This document shows, piece after piece, positions 25,189-33,250 of a stretch of DNA of 64,000 nucleotides. Position 1 is the first letter of the stretch; the number at the start of each line of letters is the position of its first letter. Both the position numbers and the translations under genes were made by a program. Where the stretch lies: positions 11,301-75,300 of the forward strand of contig JAHHRU010000012.1 of assembly GCA_020025635.1 (NCBI GenBank), read 5' to 3'. The DNA is from Allofournierella sp. (GTDB taxonomy: Bacteria > Bacillota > Clostridia > Oscillospirales > Ruminococcaceae). Below the pieces are notes generated by a model. The model ran no database searches and was not told the DNA's origin. It saw only the letters and a program-made list of their open reading frames with translations.

Positions 25189-25205
25189 GTAAGGCCGGGC
25201 CCCTT
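25168..25205 (-). terminator. Terminator of lrgAB
   Basis: A 13-bp stem GGGGCCCGGCCTT/AAGGCCGGGCCCC follows the lrgB stop on the minus strand; the following T run is short (TGCTTTAT). Confidence 0.75.
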
Positions 25206-25219
25206 TGCTTAGGTTTTCG

Positions 25220-25903
25220 TTACCAGAGCATGGCCAGCGCCACCGTGATAAGGCCGGAAACGCCAATGGCAACACTGCTCATGGCCTCCTGCACCGGGCC
25301 CATCTCCATGGCGGCGGTGGTGCCCAGCACATGGCTGGAGGTGCCGATGGCAACCCCCACGGCCACCGGGCAGTTTTCCAGCCGCAGAAGCTTTGCAAGG
25401 GCCGGCGCGAACACCGCACCCAAGATGCCGGTGACCATCACCGCGGTCACGGTGATGGCGGGCAGTCCCCCGCCCTGCTCACTCAGCGCAACGGCAATGG
25501 GGGTGGTCACGCTGCGCGGCAGCAGGCTGTACTGAAGCGATGCATCCAGCGCCGCCAGCCGGCACATCCCCCAGACCGCCCCCACATTCACGACACAGCC
25601 CACCGCGCAGCCGATCACCACCGGCCAGAAATTGTCCAAAAGCACCTTGCGCTGCCGCCAGACCGAAAGGCCCAAAGCGGCGGTGGCGGGCAAAAGCAGC
25701 ATGTCCATCATATTGGCCCCTCTGCGGAACCATTCCAGAGGGATATCGAACACCACCAGCACGATCACCCCCAGCACCATACTGATGAACAGGGGGTTGG
25801 CAATGGGCTTTTTGATCTTGTGCTGGCACCACAGGCCTATCTGCCACAGCAAAGCGCAGAGCACGATGCCGAACATGGTGTTGTTGCAAATAAGTTCTTT
25901 CAT
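25220..25903 (-). CDS. lrgB: LrgB family protein
   Basis: A 227-residue membrane protein of the LrgB/CidB family. Conserved stretches are PLFISMVLGVIVL near residue 38, ATAALGLSVWRQ, LLPRSVTTPIAVALSE in the middle and GTSSHVLGTTAAMEMG near the C-terminus. LrgAB-type pairs act in pyruvate transport and in control of murein hydrolase activity and lysis in Gram-positives. It overlaps lrgA by 4 nt (25900-25903), so the two are a unit. Confidence 0.92.
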   Translation of the reverse strand: MKELICNNTMFGIVLCALLWQIGLWCQHKIKKPIANPLFISMVLGVIVLVVFDIPLEWFRRGANMMDMLLLPATAALGLSVWRQRKVLLDNFWPVVIGCAVGCVVNVGAVWGMCRLAALDASLQYSLLPRSVTTPIAVALSEQGGGLPAITVTAVMVTGILGAVFAPALAKLLRLENCPVAVGVAIGTSSHVLGTTAAMEMGPVQEAMSSVAIGVSGLITVALAMLW

Positions 25904-26259
25904 TTGTGCTCCTTTCGCTTTTGGGTCAGGGCCAGAACGCCCTTCACGGTAAAGGCGGTGGCCACAAAGGTGAGCAGGGTGCCCACCGCGCAGATCACCA
26001 CCAGCTCAAGGCCGCTTTCCTTGAGGATCTCCAGGTTTTCGGCGGCGCCGATGCCGGCGGGGATGAACAGGAACGCCATGTTTTCTTTAAAGAAGTCACA
26101 CAGACCCGCCACATGCTTTTCCTTCACAAGCCCTGTTCCCAGCAGCAGGATCAGCGCCAGCATGGCCAGCACGCTTGCCGGCACCATCACCGGCAGCACC
26201 CCGCTCAGCACCACGCTTGCCAGGCAGATGCCGAACAGGACCAAAATTTGTTTTATCAT
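25900..26259 (-). CDS. lrgA: CidA/LrgA family protein
   Basis: A 119-residue holin-like membrane protein with four hydrophobic helices. LPVMVPASVLAMLALILLLG is the family core, and FIPAGIGAAENLEIL follows. It pairs with LrgB. The ATG at 26259 has AGGAGG 10 nt upstream; an in-frame start nine codons earlier has none. No LytSR-type two-component system is next to the pair, so regulation is not visible. Confidence 0.9.
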   Translation of the reverse strand: MIKQILVLFGICLASVVLSGVLPVMVPASVLAMLALILLLGTGLVKEKHVAGLCDFFKENMAFLFIPAGIGAAENLEILKESGLELVVICAVGTLLTFVATAFTVKGVLALTQKRKEHK

Positions 26260-26283
26260 ATTTTGAATTCCTCCTTTTTGGCC

Positions 26284-26318
26284 CAAAAATGCCCGGGCCG
26301 AAAACCGGCCCGGGCATG
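26284..26318 (-). terminator. Terminator of glyQS
   Basis: Perfect 10-bp stem GCCCGGGCCG/CGGCCCGGGC with a TTTT loop and an ATTTTTGG tail on the minus strand. Confidence 0.88.
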
Positions 26319-26343
26319 AAACAGCTGTTTTGCGAAAAGAATA

Positions 26344-27759
26344 TCAGAACTCGATCTTCTTTTCGATGTAAGCCTTCAGCTCGGAGATGGGCAGCCGGAC
26401 CTGTTCCATGGTGTCACGGTCACGGATGGTAACGCAGTTGTCGCCTTCCTTTTCCTCATCGCCCACCGTGTCAAAGTCCACAGTGATGCAAAGAGGAGTG
26501 CCGATCTCGTCCTGGCGGCGGTAACGCTTGCCGATGGAGCCGGCATCGTCAAAGTCCACCATAAAGTACTTGGCCAGCTCGTTGCGGATCTCCATTGCCT
26601 TGCCGGACAGCTTTTTGGACAGGGGCAGGATGGCTGCCTTGTAGGGAGCCAGGAAGGGATGCAGGCGCAGGACGACACGAACGTCCTCCTTGCCCTTTGC
26701 ATCGGTGAGGTGCTCCTCGTCATAAGCTTCGCACAGGAAGGCAAGGGCCACACGGTCGCAGCCCAGAGAAGGCTCGACCACATAGGGGATGTAGTGCTCG
26801 TTGGTCTCGGGGTCAAAGTAATCCAGGTTCTTGCCGCAGGCCTCCTGATGGCGGCCCAGGTCGTAGTCGGTGCGGTCGGCAATGCCCCACAGCTCGCCCC
26901 ACTCGGTGAACGGGAAGGCGTATTCGATGTCGGTAGTGCCCTTGCTGTAAAAAGCCAGCTCTGCGGGGTCATGGTCCCGCATGCGCAGGTTTTCCTCGGC
27001 AATGCCAAGGCTCAGCAGCCACTTGTAGCAGAAGTCCTTCCAGAAGGCGAACCATTCCAGATCGGTGCCGGGCTTGCAGAAGAACTCGCACTCCATCTGC
27101 TCGAACTCACGGGTGCGGAAGGTGAAGTTGCCCGGGGTGATCTCATTGCGGAAGGCCTTGCCCACCTGGCACACGCCGAAGGGCAGCTTGCGGCGGGTGG
27201 TGCGCTGGATGTTGGCAAAGTTCACAAAGATGCCCTGTGCGGTTTCGGGGCGCAGGTAGCAGGTGCTGGAGCTGTCCTCGGTAACGCCGATGGCGGTCTT
27301 GAACATCAGGTTGAACTTGCGGATACCGGTAAAGTCGTGCTTGCCGCAGATGGGGCAGACCACATCCTCATGCTCGGCGATGAAGGCATCCAGCTCTTCC
27401 GAGGACATGGCATCGGCGTTCACCTCGGGGTGGGTGTCCTCAATGAGCTTGTCGGCACGGTGGCGGGCCTTGCAGCTCTTGCAGTCGATCAGGGGGTCCG
27501 AGAAGCCCGCAACGTGACCGGTGGTTACCCAGGTTTGGGGGTTCATGATGATGGCGGCGTCCAGGCCCACGTTGTAGGGGCTTTCCTGAACGAACTTTTT
27601 CAGCCATGCCTTTTTCACGTTGTTCTTGAATTCAACACCCAAGGGGCCGTAGTCCCAGCTGTTGGCAAGGCCGCCATAGATCTCGCTGCCCGGATACACA
27701 AAGCCCCGGTTTTTGCACAGCGAAACGATGGTGTCAAAATTTTTTTCACGACTATTCAT
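26344..27759 (-). CDS. glyQS: Glycyl-tRNA synthetase, single-chain dimeric type
   Basis: A 471-residue class II synthetase of the alpha2 type. FVYPGSEIYGGLANSWDYGPLG is near residue 20, the motif 2 loop region follows FRNEITPGNF, and an anticodon-binding domain fills the last 110 residues. A zinc-ribbon-like insertion has CKSC at about 93-96 and CPIC near 141. It charges tRNA-Gly. No T-box leader is present; the promoter is only about 55 nt upstream of the start. Confidence 0.97.
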   Translation of the reverse strand: MNSREKNFDTIVSLCKNRGFVYPGSEIYGGLANSWDYGPLGVEFKNNVKKAWLKKFVQESPYNVGLDAAIIMNPQTWVTTGHVAGFSDPLIDCKSCKARHRADKLIEDTHPEVNADAMSSEELDAFIAEHEDVVCPICGKHDFTGIRKFNLMFKTAIGVTEDSSSTCYLRPETAQGIFVNFANIQRTTRRKLPFGVCQVGKAFRNEITPGNFTFRTREFEQMECEFFCKPGTDLEWFAFWKDFCYKWLLSLGIAEENLRMRDHDPAELAFYSKGTTDIEYAFPFTEWGELWGIADRTDYDLGRHQEACGKNLDYFDPETNEHYIPYVVEPSLGCDRVALAFLCEAYDEEHLTDAKGKEDVRVVLRLHPFLAPYKAAILPLSKKLSGKAMEIRNELAKYFMVDFDDAGSIGKRYRRQDEIGTPLCITVDFDTVGDEEKEGDNCVTIRDRDTMEQVRLPISELKAYIEKKIEF

Positions 27760-27819
27760 TTCATTATCCTTCCTTTTTCCGCGAAGCTGGCTGCCCCGCG
27801 GTTATTTGGTCCTTTTCTT

Positions 27820-27848
27820 ATCTTAAAGCGCCCACTGCGGTTCGTCAA
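27820..27848 (-). promoter_or_regulatory. Promoter of glyQS
   Basis: TTGACG (27848-27843) and TAAGAT (27825-27820) with a 17-nt spacer on the minus strand. Confidence 0.65.
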
Positions 27849-27930
27849 GCCTTAATCCCTGCCACAAGGGCAAAAAACGCCCAAAGTGCCGGCTTTTTTC
27901 AAAAACTGTGCGCAGCGGGCACACAGGCGG

Positions 27931-27958
27931 TTGCTTTTTCCCCTTTCCGTGTTAAAAT
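27931..27958 (+). promoter_or_regulatory. Promoter of the PHP phosphatase gene
   Basis: TTGCTT and TAAAAT with a 16-nt spacer, about 50 nt before the PHP gene. Confidence 0.5.
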
Positions 27959-28013
27959 CAAGTTGAAACCGGGGCTGCAAAACGCCCCAAAAGCACACGC
28001 TGGAGGTACGCCC

Positions 28014-28763
28014 ATGATCGCAAACTATCACACCCACACCCACTGGTGCAACCACGCACAGGGCACTGCCGAAGACTACATCCGCCAGGCCCTTGAAAAA
28101 GGCCTGCGGGAGATCGCCATTACCGACCATGTTCCCCACCGGCAGAATTTTGATGCAAGCCGGATGCTCTGGGAGGATTTCCCCTCTTTCGATGCCGAGC
28201 TCAACGAGGCCATCCGGCGCTGGGGAGACAAGATCCGCATCATCAAGGGGTTCGAGTGCGAATACTACCCCTTTTCCATGGAAAATTACGAGATGTTCCG
28301 CCGGGAGTATGGCTACACCTTCTTTATATTGGGCCAGCACACCAGCTGTGACCGCAGCGTTGATTATTTCCGCTCCAAGGGCCGCCCGGAGCTCAAACTT
28401 TATGCCGACGAGGTGATCGAGGGGCTGGAAACCGGCGTTTTTTCCATGCTTGCCCACCCGGACGTGGCCCTTTGCGGCTACGGCCCCACCGACGATTTTG
28501 CCCTTGAGCAGATGGACCGGATCTTTGCCGCCTGCGCCCGGCTCTCCATCCCGGTGGAGATCAACGCAAACGGCCTGCGCACCGGCCGCCCCTACCCGGA
28601 CCCTCAGGTGTGGGAGCTTTCCCGCCGGTATCCGCTCACCCGGGTCATCAATTCGGATTGCCACCGGGTAAGCTATCTGTGCGATGAAGAGGGGGTGGCC
28701 GCTGCCGAGCGCTTTGCCAAAGAGCTCTCGCTGGAAGTTGCCCCCATGCTGGACCTTGGCTGA
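28014..28763 (+). CDS. PHP domain phosphatase, histidinol-phosphatase-like
   Basis: A 249-residue metal-dependent phosphoesterase of the PHP superfamily. The metal-binding clusters are present: NYHTHTHWCNHA (H6, H8 and following), ITDH (D38-H39), the GFECEYYP glutamate, LGQHTS, a LAHPDV block and NSDCHR at the end. It is closest in pattern to HisK/HisJ histidinol-phosphatases, but there is no his gene nearby, so another phosphomonoester is possible. Start at 28014 is preceded by GGAGG at 7 nt; the 17 in-frame codons upstream are unsupported. Followed 33 nt later by an SGNH hydrolase gene in the same direction. Confidence 0.85.
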   Translation: MIANYHTHTHWCNHAQGTAEDYIRQALEKGLREIAITDHVPHRQNFDASRMLWEDFPSFDAELNEAIRRWGDKIRIIKGFECEYYPFSMENYEMFRREYGYTFFILGQHTSCDRSVDYFRSKGRPELKLYADEVIEGLETGVFSMLAHPDVALCGYGPTDDFALEQMDRIFAACARLSIPVEINANGLRTGRPYPDPQVWELSRRYPLTRVINSDCHRVSYLCDEEGVAAAERFAKELSLEVAPMLDLG

Positions 28764-28795
28764 AGCATATTACTTTATAATACAAAAAGGAAGCG

Positions 28796-29569
28796 ATGAT
28801 TTTGGATCTTCGAAAACCCGCCCTGGACAGTTCTTCAGGGAAACTGCGCATTTTGCTTTTGGGCAACAGCTTCACCTTTTTCAACGAGATGCCCACCGCC
28901 CTTCTGGAACCCATCCTGAAGGCGGCGGGCCTGGATGCCCGGGTGACCGCCGTTACCTGCGGGGGCTATTATCTCCACCAGTTCCTGGACCCTTCTGACC
29001 CATACGGCGCAAAGGCCCTCGGCCTGCTGGAAAGCCAGCCCTTCGATGCGGTGATTTTGCAGGAGCAGAGCAACGCCCCCATTGCAGACCCCGCCCTTTT
29101 CTACGATGCGGTGCGTACCCTTGCCCAAAAGGTGCGGAAAAACGGGGCCCGGCTCTGGCTTTATGAAACCTGGGGCTACGAGGCCCGCAACCCGGACCTT
29201 TGCCGCTTTGCCCCGGACACCTTTGCCATGGAAATGAAGCTGCGGGCCGCCTACACCGCCATTGCCCGGGAAACGGGCGCTTCGGCGGCCTTTGCCGGTG
29301 CCGCCATGAGCCGGGCGTTAAAGACCATCGGCCCGGATATTTATTCCATGAAGGATTTTTACCACCCCAGCCTTCTGGGCAGCCGGCTGGTGGCCTGGAC
29401 CCTGGCCGGCACCCTGCTGGGCAAAGACCCCCGCAGCCTGCCGCTGCCCCCAAATGAAGCGGACCCCCGGCTGGATGCGGTGCGCGGGGCGGCCGCCTTT
29501 GCCGTTTTGGAGGATGTCTCTGTCCAAGCAGGCTTTGACGTTTGCTCCGAAGGGGTCACCCACCGCTGA
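28796..29569 (+). CDS. SGNH/GDSL-type hydrolase family protein (DUF4886-like)
   Basis: A 257-residue protein with an SGNH-hydrolase fold signature. Block I is LLLGNSFTFFN with the nucleophile S25; block III is VILQEQSN; block V is SMKDFYHPS with D187 and H190. The oxyanion glycine is in TCGGYYL. It lacks a signal peptide, so it acts inside the cell, perhaps as an esterase or acyl hydrolase. It is the second gene of a pair with the PHP phosphatase and ends before a bidirectional terminator. Confidence 0.75.
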   Translation: MILDLRKPALDSSSGKLRILLLGNSFTFFNEMPTALLEPILKAAGLDARVTAVTCGGYYLHQFLDPSDPYGAKALGLLESQPFDAVILQEQSNAPIADPALFYDAVRTLAQKVRKNGARLWLYETWGYEARNPDLCRFAPDTFAMEMKLRAAYTAIARETGASAAFAGAAMSRALKTIGPDIYSMKDFYHPSLLGSRLVAWTLAGTLLGKDPRSLPLPPNEADPRLDAVRGAAAFAVLEDVSVQAGFDVCSEGVTHR

Positions 29570-29602
29570 TTTTGAAAAGGCGCCCGGCGCAAAACTGCAA
29601 AA

Positions 29603-29645
29603 AACGGAACGGATCAAACTGCTGATCCGTTCCGTTTTTCTTTTT
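29603..29645. terminator. Bidirectional terminator between SGNH hydrolase and XRE regulator genes
   Basis: A 14-bp stem AACGGAACGGATCA/TGATCCGTTCCGTT followed by TTTCTTTTT on plus and TTTTTTG on minus. Confidence 0.88.
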
Positions 29646-29667
29646 CCATCCGGGCAGGGGGCGTTTA

Positions 29668-30399
29668 TCAGCCCAGATTGTCCACAATGAGCATATTCAT
29701 TTTCTGCCAGCGGCGCAGCTCCTTTGGGGTGAGCAGCAGCCGCTGGCGCAGCTCATCGTAGCGGTCGGTGGGGGCAAGGGTCACAAGGCACTTGAAGGCG
29801 CAGGGCATCAGATCGGCGCTGGAAATGCCGCAGAGCAGGCCCTCGGTGAAATCCCGCAGTTCCAGAGGGTTGAACAGGTACAAAAGGTCCTGCTCCAGCT
29901 TGTTGTACTGGTTCACAAAGGAAAAGCGGATGAGCATATCGCTGTACAGAACGTTTCCGTTGTAATACACCTCGCTGCTGCGGCCGGTGGCGGTGGTGGA
30001 GCGGATGGCCATGGCCGCATCCCGGCTGCCGTCCTCATTGCGGATGCCCTTGTGCACGTCGATCACCGCTTCTTTCAGCCGGTCATACCGGCCGTCGTAA
30101 AAATAGAACCAGAGCCGGTCCGCCTTGAAAAAGGGGCTTTCGCCGTCCGGCTCCACCATCTGGCCCAGGTCCTCCTGCTCCGGCTCGGGGCGGTAGCTGG
30201 TCAGCTGGCCCATGTCCACCTCCAGCACGGTGCTGATCTCATAAAGGGTCTGCACGTCCAGCGTGATCTCGCCGTTTTCGTATTTGCTCACAGTGGCCCT
30301 GCTTTTGTGGATGGCGTCGGCCAGCTGCTGCAGGGTCATGCGCTTCATTTTGCGGTAGTTGCGCACCCGCCGGCCAATGTACTGATTGATGTTTTCCAT
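29668..30399 (-). CDS. XRE family transcriptional regulator with C-terminal sensor-like domain
   Basis: A 243-residue regulator. Residues about 8-62 are an HTH_3 domain (RRVRNYRKMKRMTLQQLADAI, SRATVSKYENGEITLD). The remaining 175 residues form a domain I cannot name, with WFYFYDGRYDRLKEAV and a helical C-terminus. The start at 30399 has GGAG at 7 nt; the longer in-frame start has no site. It is divergent from an NSS sodium symporter gene, which it may control. No ligand is suggested by sequence. Confidence 0.8.
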   Translation of the reverse strand: MENINQYIGRRVRNYRKMKRMTLQQLADAIHKSRATVSKYENGEITLDVQTLYEISTVLEVDMGQLTSYRPEPEQEDLGQMVEPDGESPFFKADRLWFYFYDGRYDRLKEAVIDVHKGIRNEDGSRDAAMAIRSTTATGRSSEVYYNGNVLYSDMLIRFSFVNQYNKLEQDLLYLFNPLELRDFTEGLLCGISSADLMPCAFKCLVTLAPTDRYDELRQRLLLTPKELRRWQKMNMLIVDNLG

Positions 30400-30415
30400 A
30401 TCCCCGCTCCAAAAG

Positions 30416-30532
30416 TTTCGTTTAAATATACTTTTTATCTGTTTTGCCGAATTTTCCAAAGAATTTTTGTTGTGTCCTGCATTTATTCTATTACAGCGAA
30501 ATATTCTTCGTCAATAGTTTCCTTTAACGAAA
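30416..30532. promoter_or_regulatory. Candidate operator pair between the XRE regulator and NSS transporter genes
   Basis: TTTCGTTTAAA at 30416-30426 and TTTAACGAAA at 30523-30532 are near-exact inverted copies lying at the two ends of an AT-rich intergenic stretch, one next to each divergent gene start. Confidence 0.4.
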
Positions 30533-30542
30533 TTTTCTTTGT

Positions 30543-30571
30543 TTGCCAAAACACCCTTTCCCCGGTATAGT
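30543..30571 (+). promoter_or_regulatory. Promoter of the NSS transporter gene
   Basis: TTGCCA and TATAGT with a 17-nt spacer, 33 nt before the start codon. Confidence 0.6.
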
Positions 30572-30604
30572 AGACAGTACTTTACGAAAAGAGGGGTTTT
30601 GTTT

Positions 30605-32011
30605 ATGGAAACTAAGAAAAAAGGCGGCTTCACCAATTCCATCGGCTTTGTGCTTGCCGCGGCGGGCAGCGCTGTCGGCGTTGGCAACATCTGGCGTTTT
30701 CCCTATCTTGCGGCACGGGACGGCGGCGGACTGTTCCTGCTGGTTTATCTGGTGCTGGTGCTCACCTTTGGTTCGGCCCTGCTCACCACCGACATTGCCC
30801 TGGGCCGGCGCACCGGCAAAAACGCCTGGCACGCCTTTGGGTCCATCAAACCCAAATGGTCCTTCTTAGGCAAGCTCACCTTTTTGGTGCCGGTCATCAT
30901 CATGACCTATTACAGCGTCATCGGCGGCTGGATCTTAAAATATTCCACCGTTTACCTCACCGGCCGGCATCACCAGGCCGCACAGGACGATTTCTTCACA
31001 AGCTTCATCACCAGCCCGGTTTCCCCCATCGTGTTCATGCTCATCTTCCTGGCGCTCACCGCTCTGGTGGTTTACATGGGCGTTGAAAAGGGCATTGAAA
31101 AATTCTCCCGCTATGTGATGCCCTCGCTGCTCATCCTCATCATCGGCATTGCCATTTATGCGCTCACCCTGAAGCACACCGATGCTTCCGGCGTTACCCG
31201 CACCGGCCTTGAGGGCCTCAAGATCTACCTCATCCCGGATTTCAAGGATCTCACCTTCGGCCGCTTCCTGAATGTTCTGCTGGATGCCATGAGCCAGCTG
31301 TTCTTCTCGCTGAGCGTTTCCATGGGCATCATGATCACCTACGGCTCTTATGTGAAAAAGGATGTGGACCTGAACCGCTCCATCTCGCAGGTGGAATTCT
31401 TTGACACCGGCGTTGCCTTCCTTTCCGGCATGATGATCATTCCCGCCATTTATGTGTTTGCCGGAACCGAGGGCATGACCTCCGGCCCCAGCCTGATGTT
31501 CGTTTCGCTGCCCAAGGTGTTCAACTCCATGGGCACCGCAGGCATCCTTGTGGGCATCGCCTTCTTTGTAATGATTTTGTTTGCGGCGCTCACCTCCTGC
31601 GTGTCCATTCTGGAAACGCTGGTTGCCACCTGCATGGAGCTGTTCCACGCCACCCGCAAAAAGGTCAGCTGTGTGATCGGCCTGCTCTCGGCCGCCGCTT
31701 CGGTGGTCATCTGCCTTGGCTACAACCTGTTCTACTTTGAATGCCCCATGCCCGCCGGCGGCAAGGGCCAGCTGCTGGATCTTGCCGACTATGTGAGCAA
31801 CAGCCTGCTCATGCCGGTGATCTGCCTGCTCACCGCCGTATTCATCGGCTGGGTGATCAAGCCCTCCTGGATCGCCGAGGAAATGCGGGTCGGCTCCAAC
31901 GGCTTTGCAAAGGAAAAGATCTATTCCGCAATGGTCCGCTATGTGGTCCCGGCCGTTATGGTCATCCTGTTCCTCCAGTCCACCGGGCTGCTGGGCCGCC
32001 TGATCGGCTGA
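30605..32011 (+). CDS. Neurotransmitter:sodium symporter (NSS/SNF) family transporter
   Basis: A 468-residue polytopic protein with about 11-12 helices. The first helix has the NSS signature FVLAAAGSAVGVGNIWRFPYLA around residue 12, with the sodium-site glycines and asparagine. Bacterial homologues (LeuT, MhsT, TnaT) carry amino acids with Na+; the substrate here is not evident. The ATG at 30605 follows GAGGGG. Like most bacterial members it is shorter than the animal transporters. It is monocistronic, with a hairpin terminator at 32038. Confidence 0.93.
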   Translation: METKKKGGFTNSIGFVLAAAGSAVGVGNIWRFPYLAARDGGGLFLLVYLVLVLTFGSALLTTDIALGRRTGKNAWHAFGSIKPKWSFLGKLTFLVPVIIMTYYSVIGGWILKYSTVYLTGRHHQAAQDDFFTSFITSPVSPIVFMLIFLALTALVVYMGVEKGIEKFSRYVMPSLLILIIGIAIYALTLKHTDASGVTRTGLEGLKIYLIPDFKDLTFGRFLNVLLDAMSQLFFSLSVSMGIMITYGSYVKKDVDLNRSISQVEFFDTGVAFLSGMMIIPAIYVFAGTEGMTSGPSLMFVSLPKVFNSMGTAGILVGIAFFVMILFAALTSCVSILETLVATCMELFHATRKKVSCVIGLLSAAASVVICLGYNLFYFECPMPAGGKGQLLDLADYVSNSLLMPVICLLTAVFIGWVIKPSWIAEEMRVGSNGFAKEKIYSAMVRYVVPAVMVILFLQSTGLLGRLIG

Positions 32012-32037
32012 TTTCGGGGCTTTTTCCAAAGCATTTT

Positions 32038-32070
32038 CGGCGCACCCTGAAACGGTGCGCCGATTTCTTT
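32038..32070 (+). terminator. Terminator of the NSS transporter gene
   Basis: CGGCGCACC...GGTGCGCCG stem followed by ATTTCTTT. Confidence 0.75.
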
Positions 32071-32153
32071 GGTGTCCTGCGGAATTTTAGGCTGGAAGGC
32101 CCGGCAAAACTGTGCTATGATAGGCACAAGGTTTTTTGAGGGGGAGAATTTTA

Positions 32154-33035
32154 ATGAAGGAAAAAATCAGTTTGAAGGACCTGTTCATTCTGGCAGCCGG
32201 CATGCTTGTGGTATCGCTGGCGGTTTATTACATCATGATGCCCAGTGAATTTGTGGTGGGCAGCCTTGCGGGCTTTGTAATGGTGCTTGCCCATTTCATT
32301 CCGCTGAAGGTTTCCACCCTGACCTTTATCCTCAATGTGCTCTTACTTGTGGTGGGCTTTCTTTTCATCGGGCGGGAATTCGGCGGCAAAACGGTCATCA
32401 CCTCGCTGCTGCTGCCCCTTTATCTGAGCATTTTTGAAGTGGTCTCGCCCAGCCCCCAGCCGCTTACCGATGACCTTTTTCTCAATGTGATCTGTTATGT
32501 GCTGGTGCTCAGCGCCGGGCAGGCCATTTTGTTTCACATCAATGCCTCCTCCGGCGGGCTTGATATCATTGCAAAGCTGATGAACAAATACCTGCACATG
32601 GACCTGGGCAAAGGGGCCGCCGTGGCCGGCTTTGTCACCGCCTCGCTTTCCATTTTGGTGTATGACCGCACCATTCTGGTGGTGAGCCTTGTGGGCACCT
32701 ATCTGGGCGGCATCGTGCTGGACCATTTTCTGGATGGCTTCAACATCCGCAAAAAGGTATCCATCCTTTCCGATCACTACCCGGAAATTCAAAAATTCAT
32801 TGTGCAGCAGCTGCACCGGGGCGTGACCCTTTACCCGGTGCTGGGCGGATGGGACAATCAGGCCCGCACCGAGATCGTGACCATTTTGCAGAAAAACGAA
32901 TACGCCCGCCTGCTGGAATATGTGAACCAGCTGGACCCCACCGCTTTTGTTACGGTGGCCACCGTGGGCCAGGTGATCGGCAAATGGAACCCCCACTACC
33001 GGCCCAGCCGCAAGGAGACCCGAAAGAGCCTGTAA
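32154..33035 (+). CDS. YitT family membrane protein (DUF2179)
   Basis: A 293-residue protein with six N-terminal membrane helices (about 1-190) and a cytoplasmic C-terminal domain of about 90 residues of the DUF2179 type (KKVSILSDHYPEIQKFIV...GVTLYPVLGG). NASSGGLDIIAKLMNKY near residue 130 is characteristic of YitT proteins, whose function is not settled. The start at 32154 has GGGGGAG at 7 nt; an upstream in-frame TTG overlaps that site. It stands between the NSS transporter and a MATE pump and appears to be its own unit. Confidence 0.9.
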   Translation: MKEKISLKDLFILAAGMLVVSLAVYYIMMPSEFVVGSLAGFVMVLAHFIPLKVSTLTFILNVLLLVVGFLFIGREFGGKTVITSLLLPLYLSIFEVVSPSPQPLTDDLFLNVICYVLVLSAGQAILFHINASSGGLDIIAKLMNKYLHMDLGKGAAVAGFVTASLSILVYDRTILVVSLVGTYLGGIVLDHFLDGFNIRKKVSILSDHYPEIQKFIVQQLHRGVTLYPVLGGWDNQARTEIVTILQKNEYARLLEYVNQLDPTAFVTVATVGQVIGKWNPHYRPSRKETRKSL

Positions 33036-33086
33036 AGCCTGTATTTTATGCAAAGTTTATACAGAATGTATTTTCTCTGTCTCCGC

Positions 33087-33115
33087 TTGCATTCTGCCGC
33101 CGGGCGAATTATAAT
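33087..33115 (+). promoter_or_regulatory. Strong promoter upstream of the MATE pump leader
   Basis: TTGCAT and TATAAT with a 17-nt spacer. The predicted transcript begins at about 33122, which is the A of a short reading frame's ATG. Confidence 0.7.
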
Positions 33116-33121
33116 AAAACG

Positions 33122-33250
33122 ATGCACTGCCTTTTTGAAAAAAAGCAGCGCACCGCCGAAACCTGCCGCCGCAACCGCCTTTTGGGCGTTGCGGCTTTCT
33201 TTTGGGAGGAATTATGGAATACACCCGCACCCTTGGCACCGCACCCCTGA
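33122..33250 (+). CDS. Possible leader peptide overlapping the MATE gene start
   Basis: A 42-codon frame starting MHCLFEKKQRTAET and ending inside the first dozen codons of the MATE gene. Its ATG coincides with the predicted transcription start, so it would be leaderless. It is basic and cysteine-containing and runs through the attenuator-like hairpin at 33168-33200. There is no homology evidence that it is translated; it is listed because its position fits a translation-controlled attenuator. Confidence 0.3.
   Translation: MHCLFEKKQRTAETCRRNRLLGVAAFFWEELWNTPAPLAPHP
33168..33200 (+). promoter_or_regulatory. Terminator-like hairpin in the MATE gene leader (candidate attenuator)
   Basis: GCCGCAAC-C-GCC pairs with GGC-GTTGCGGC around a TTTTG loop, and TTTCTTTT follows, only 4 nt before the GGGAGG ribosome-binding site of the pump gene. 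It lies downstream of the promoter at 33087-33115, so it interrupts the pump transcript rather than ending the preceding gene's. Confidence 0.55.

Noticed and set aside
27760..27850. T-box riboswitch upstream of glyQS
   Set aside because: The promoter lies only about 55 nt from the start codon and no T-box sequence or antiterminator structure is visible.
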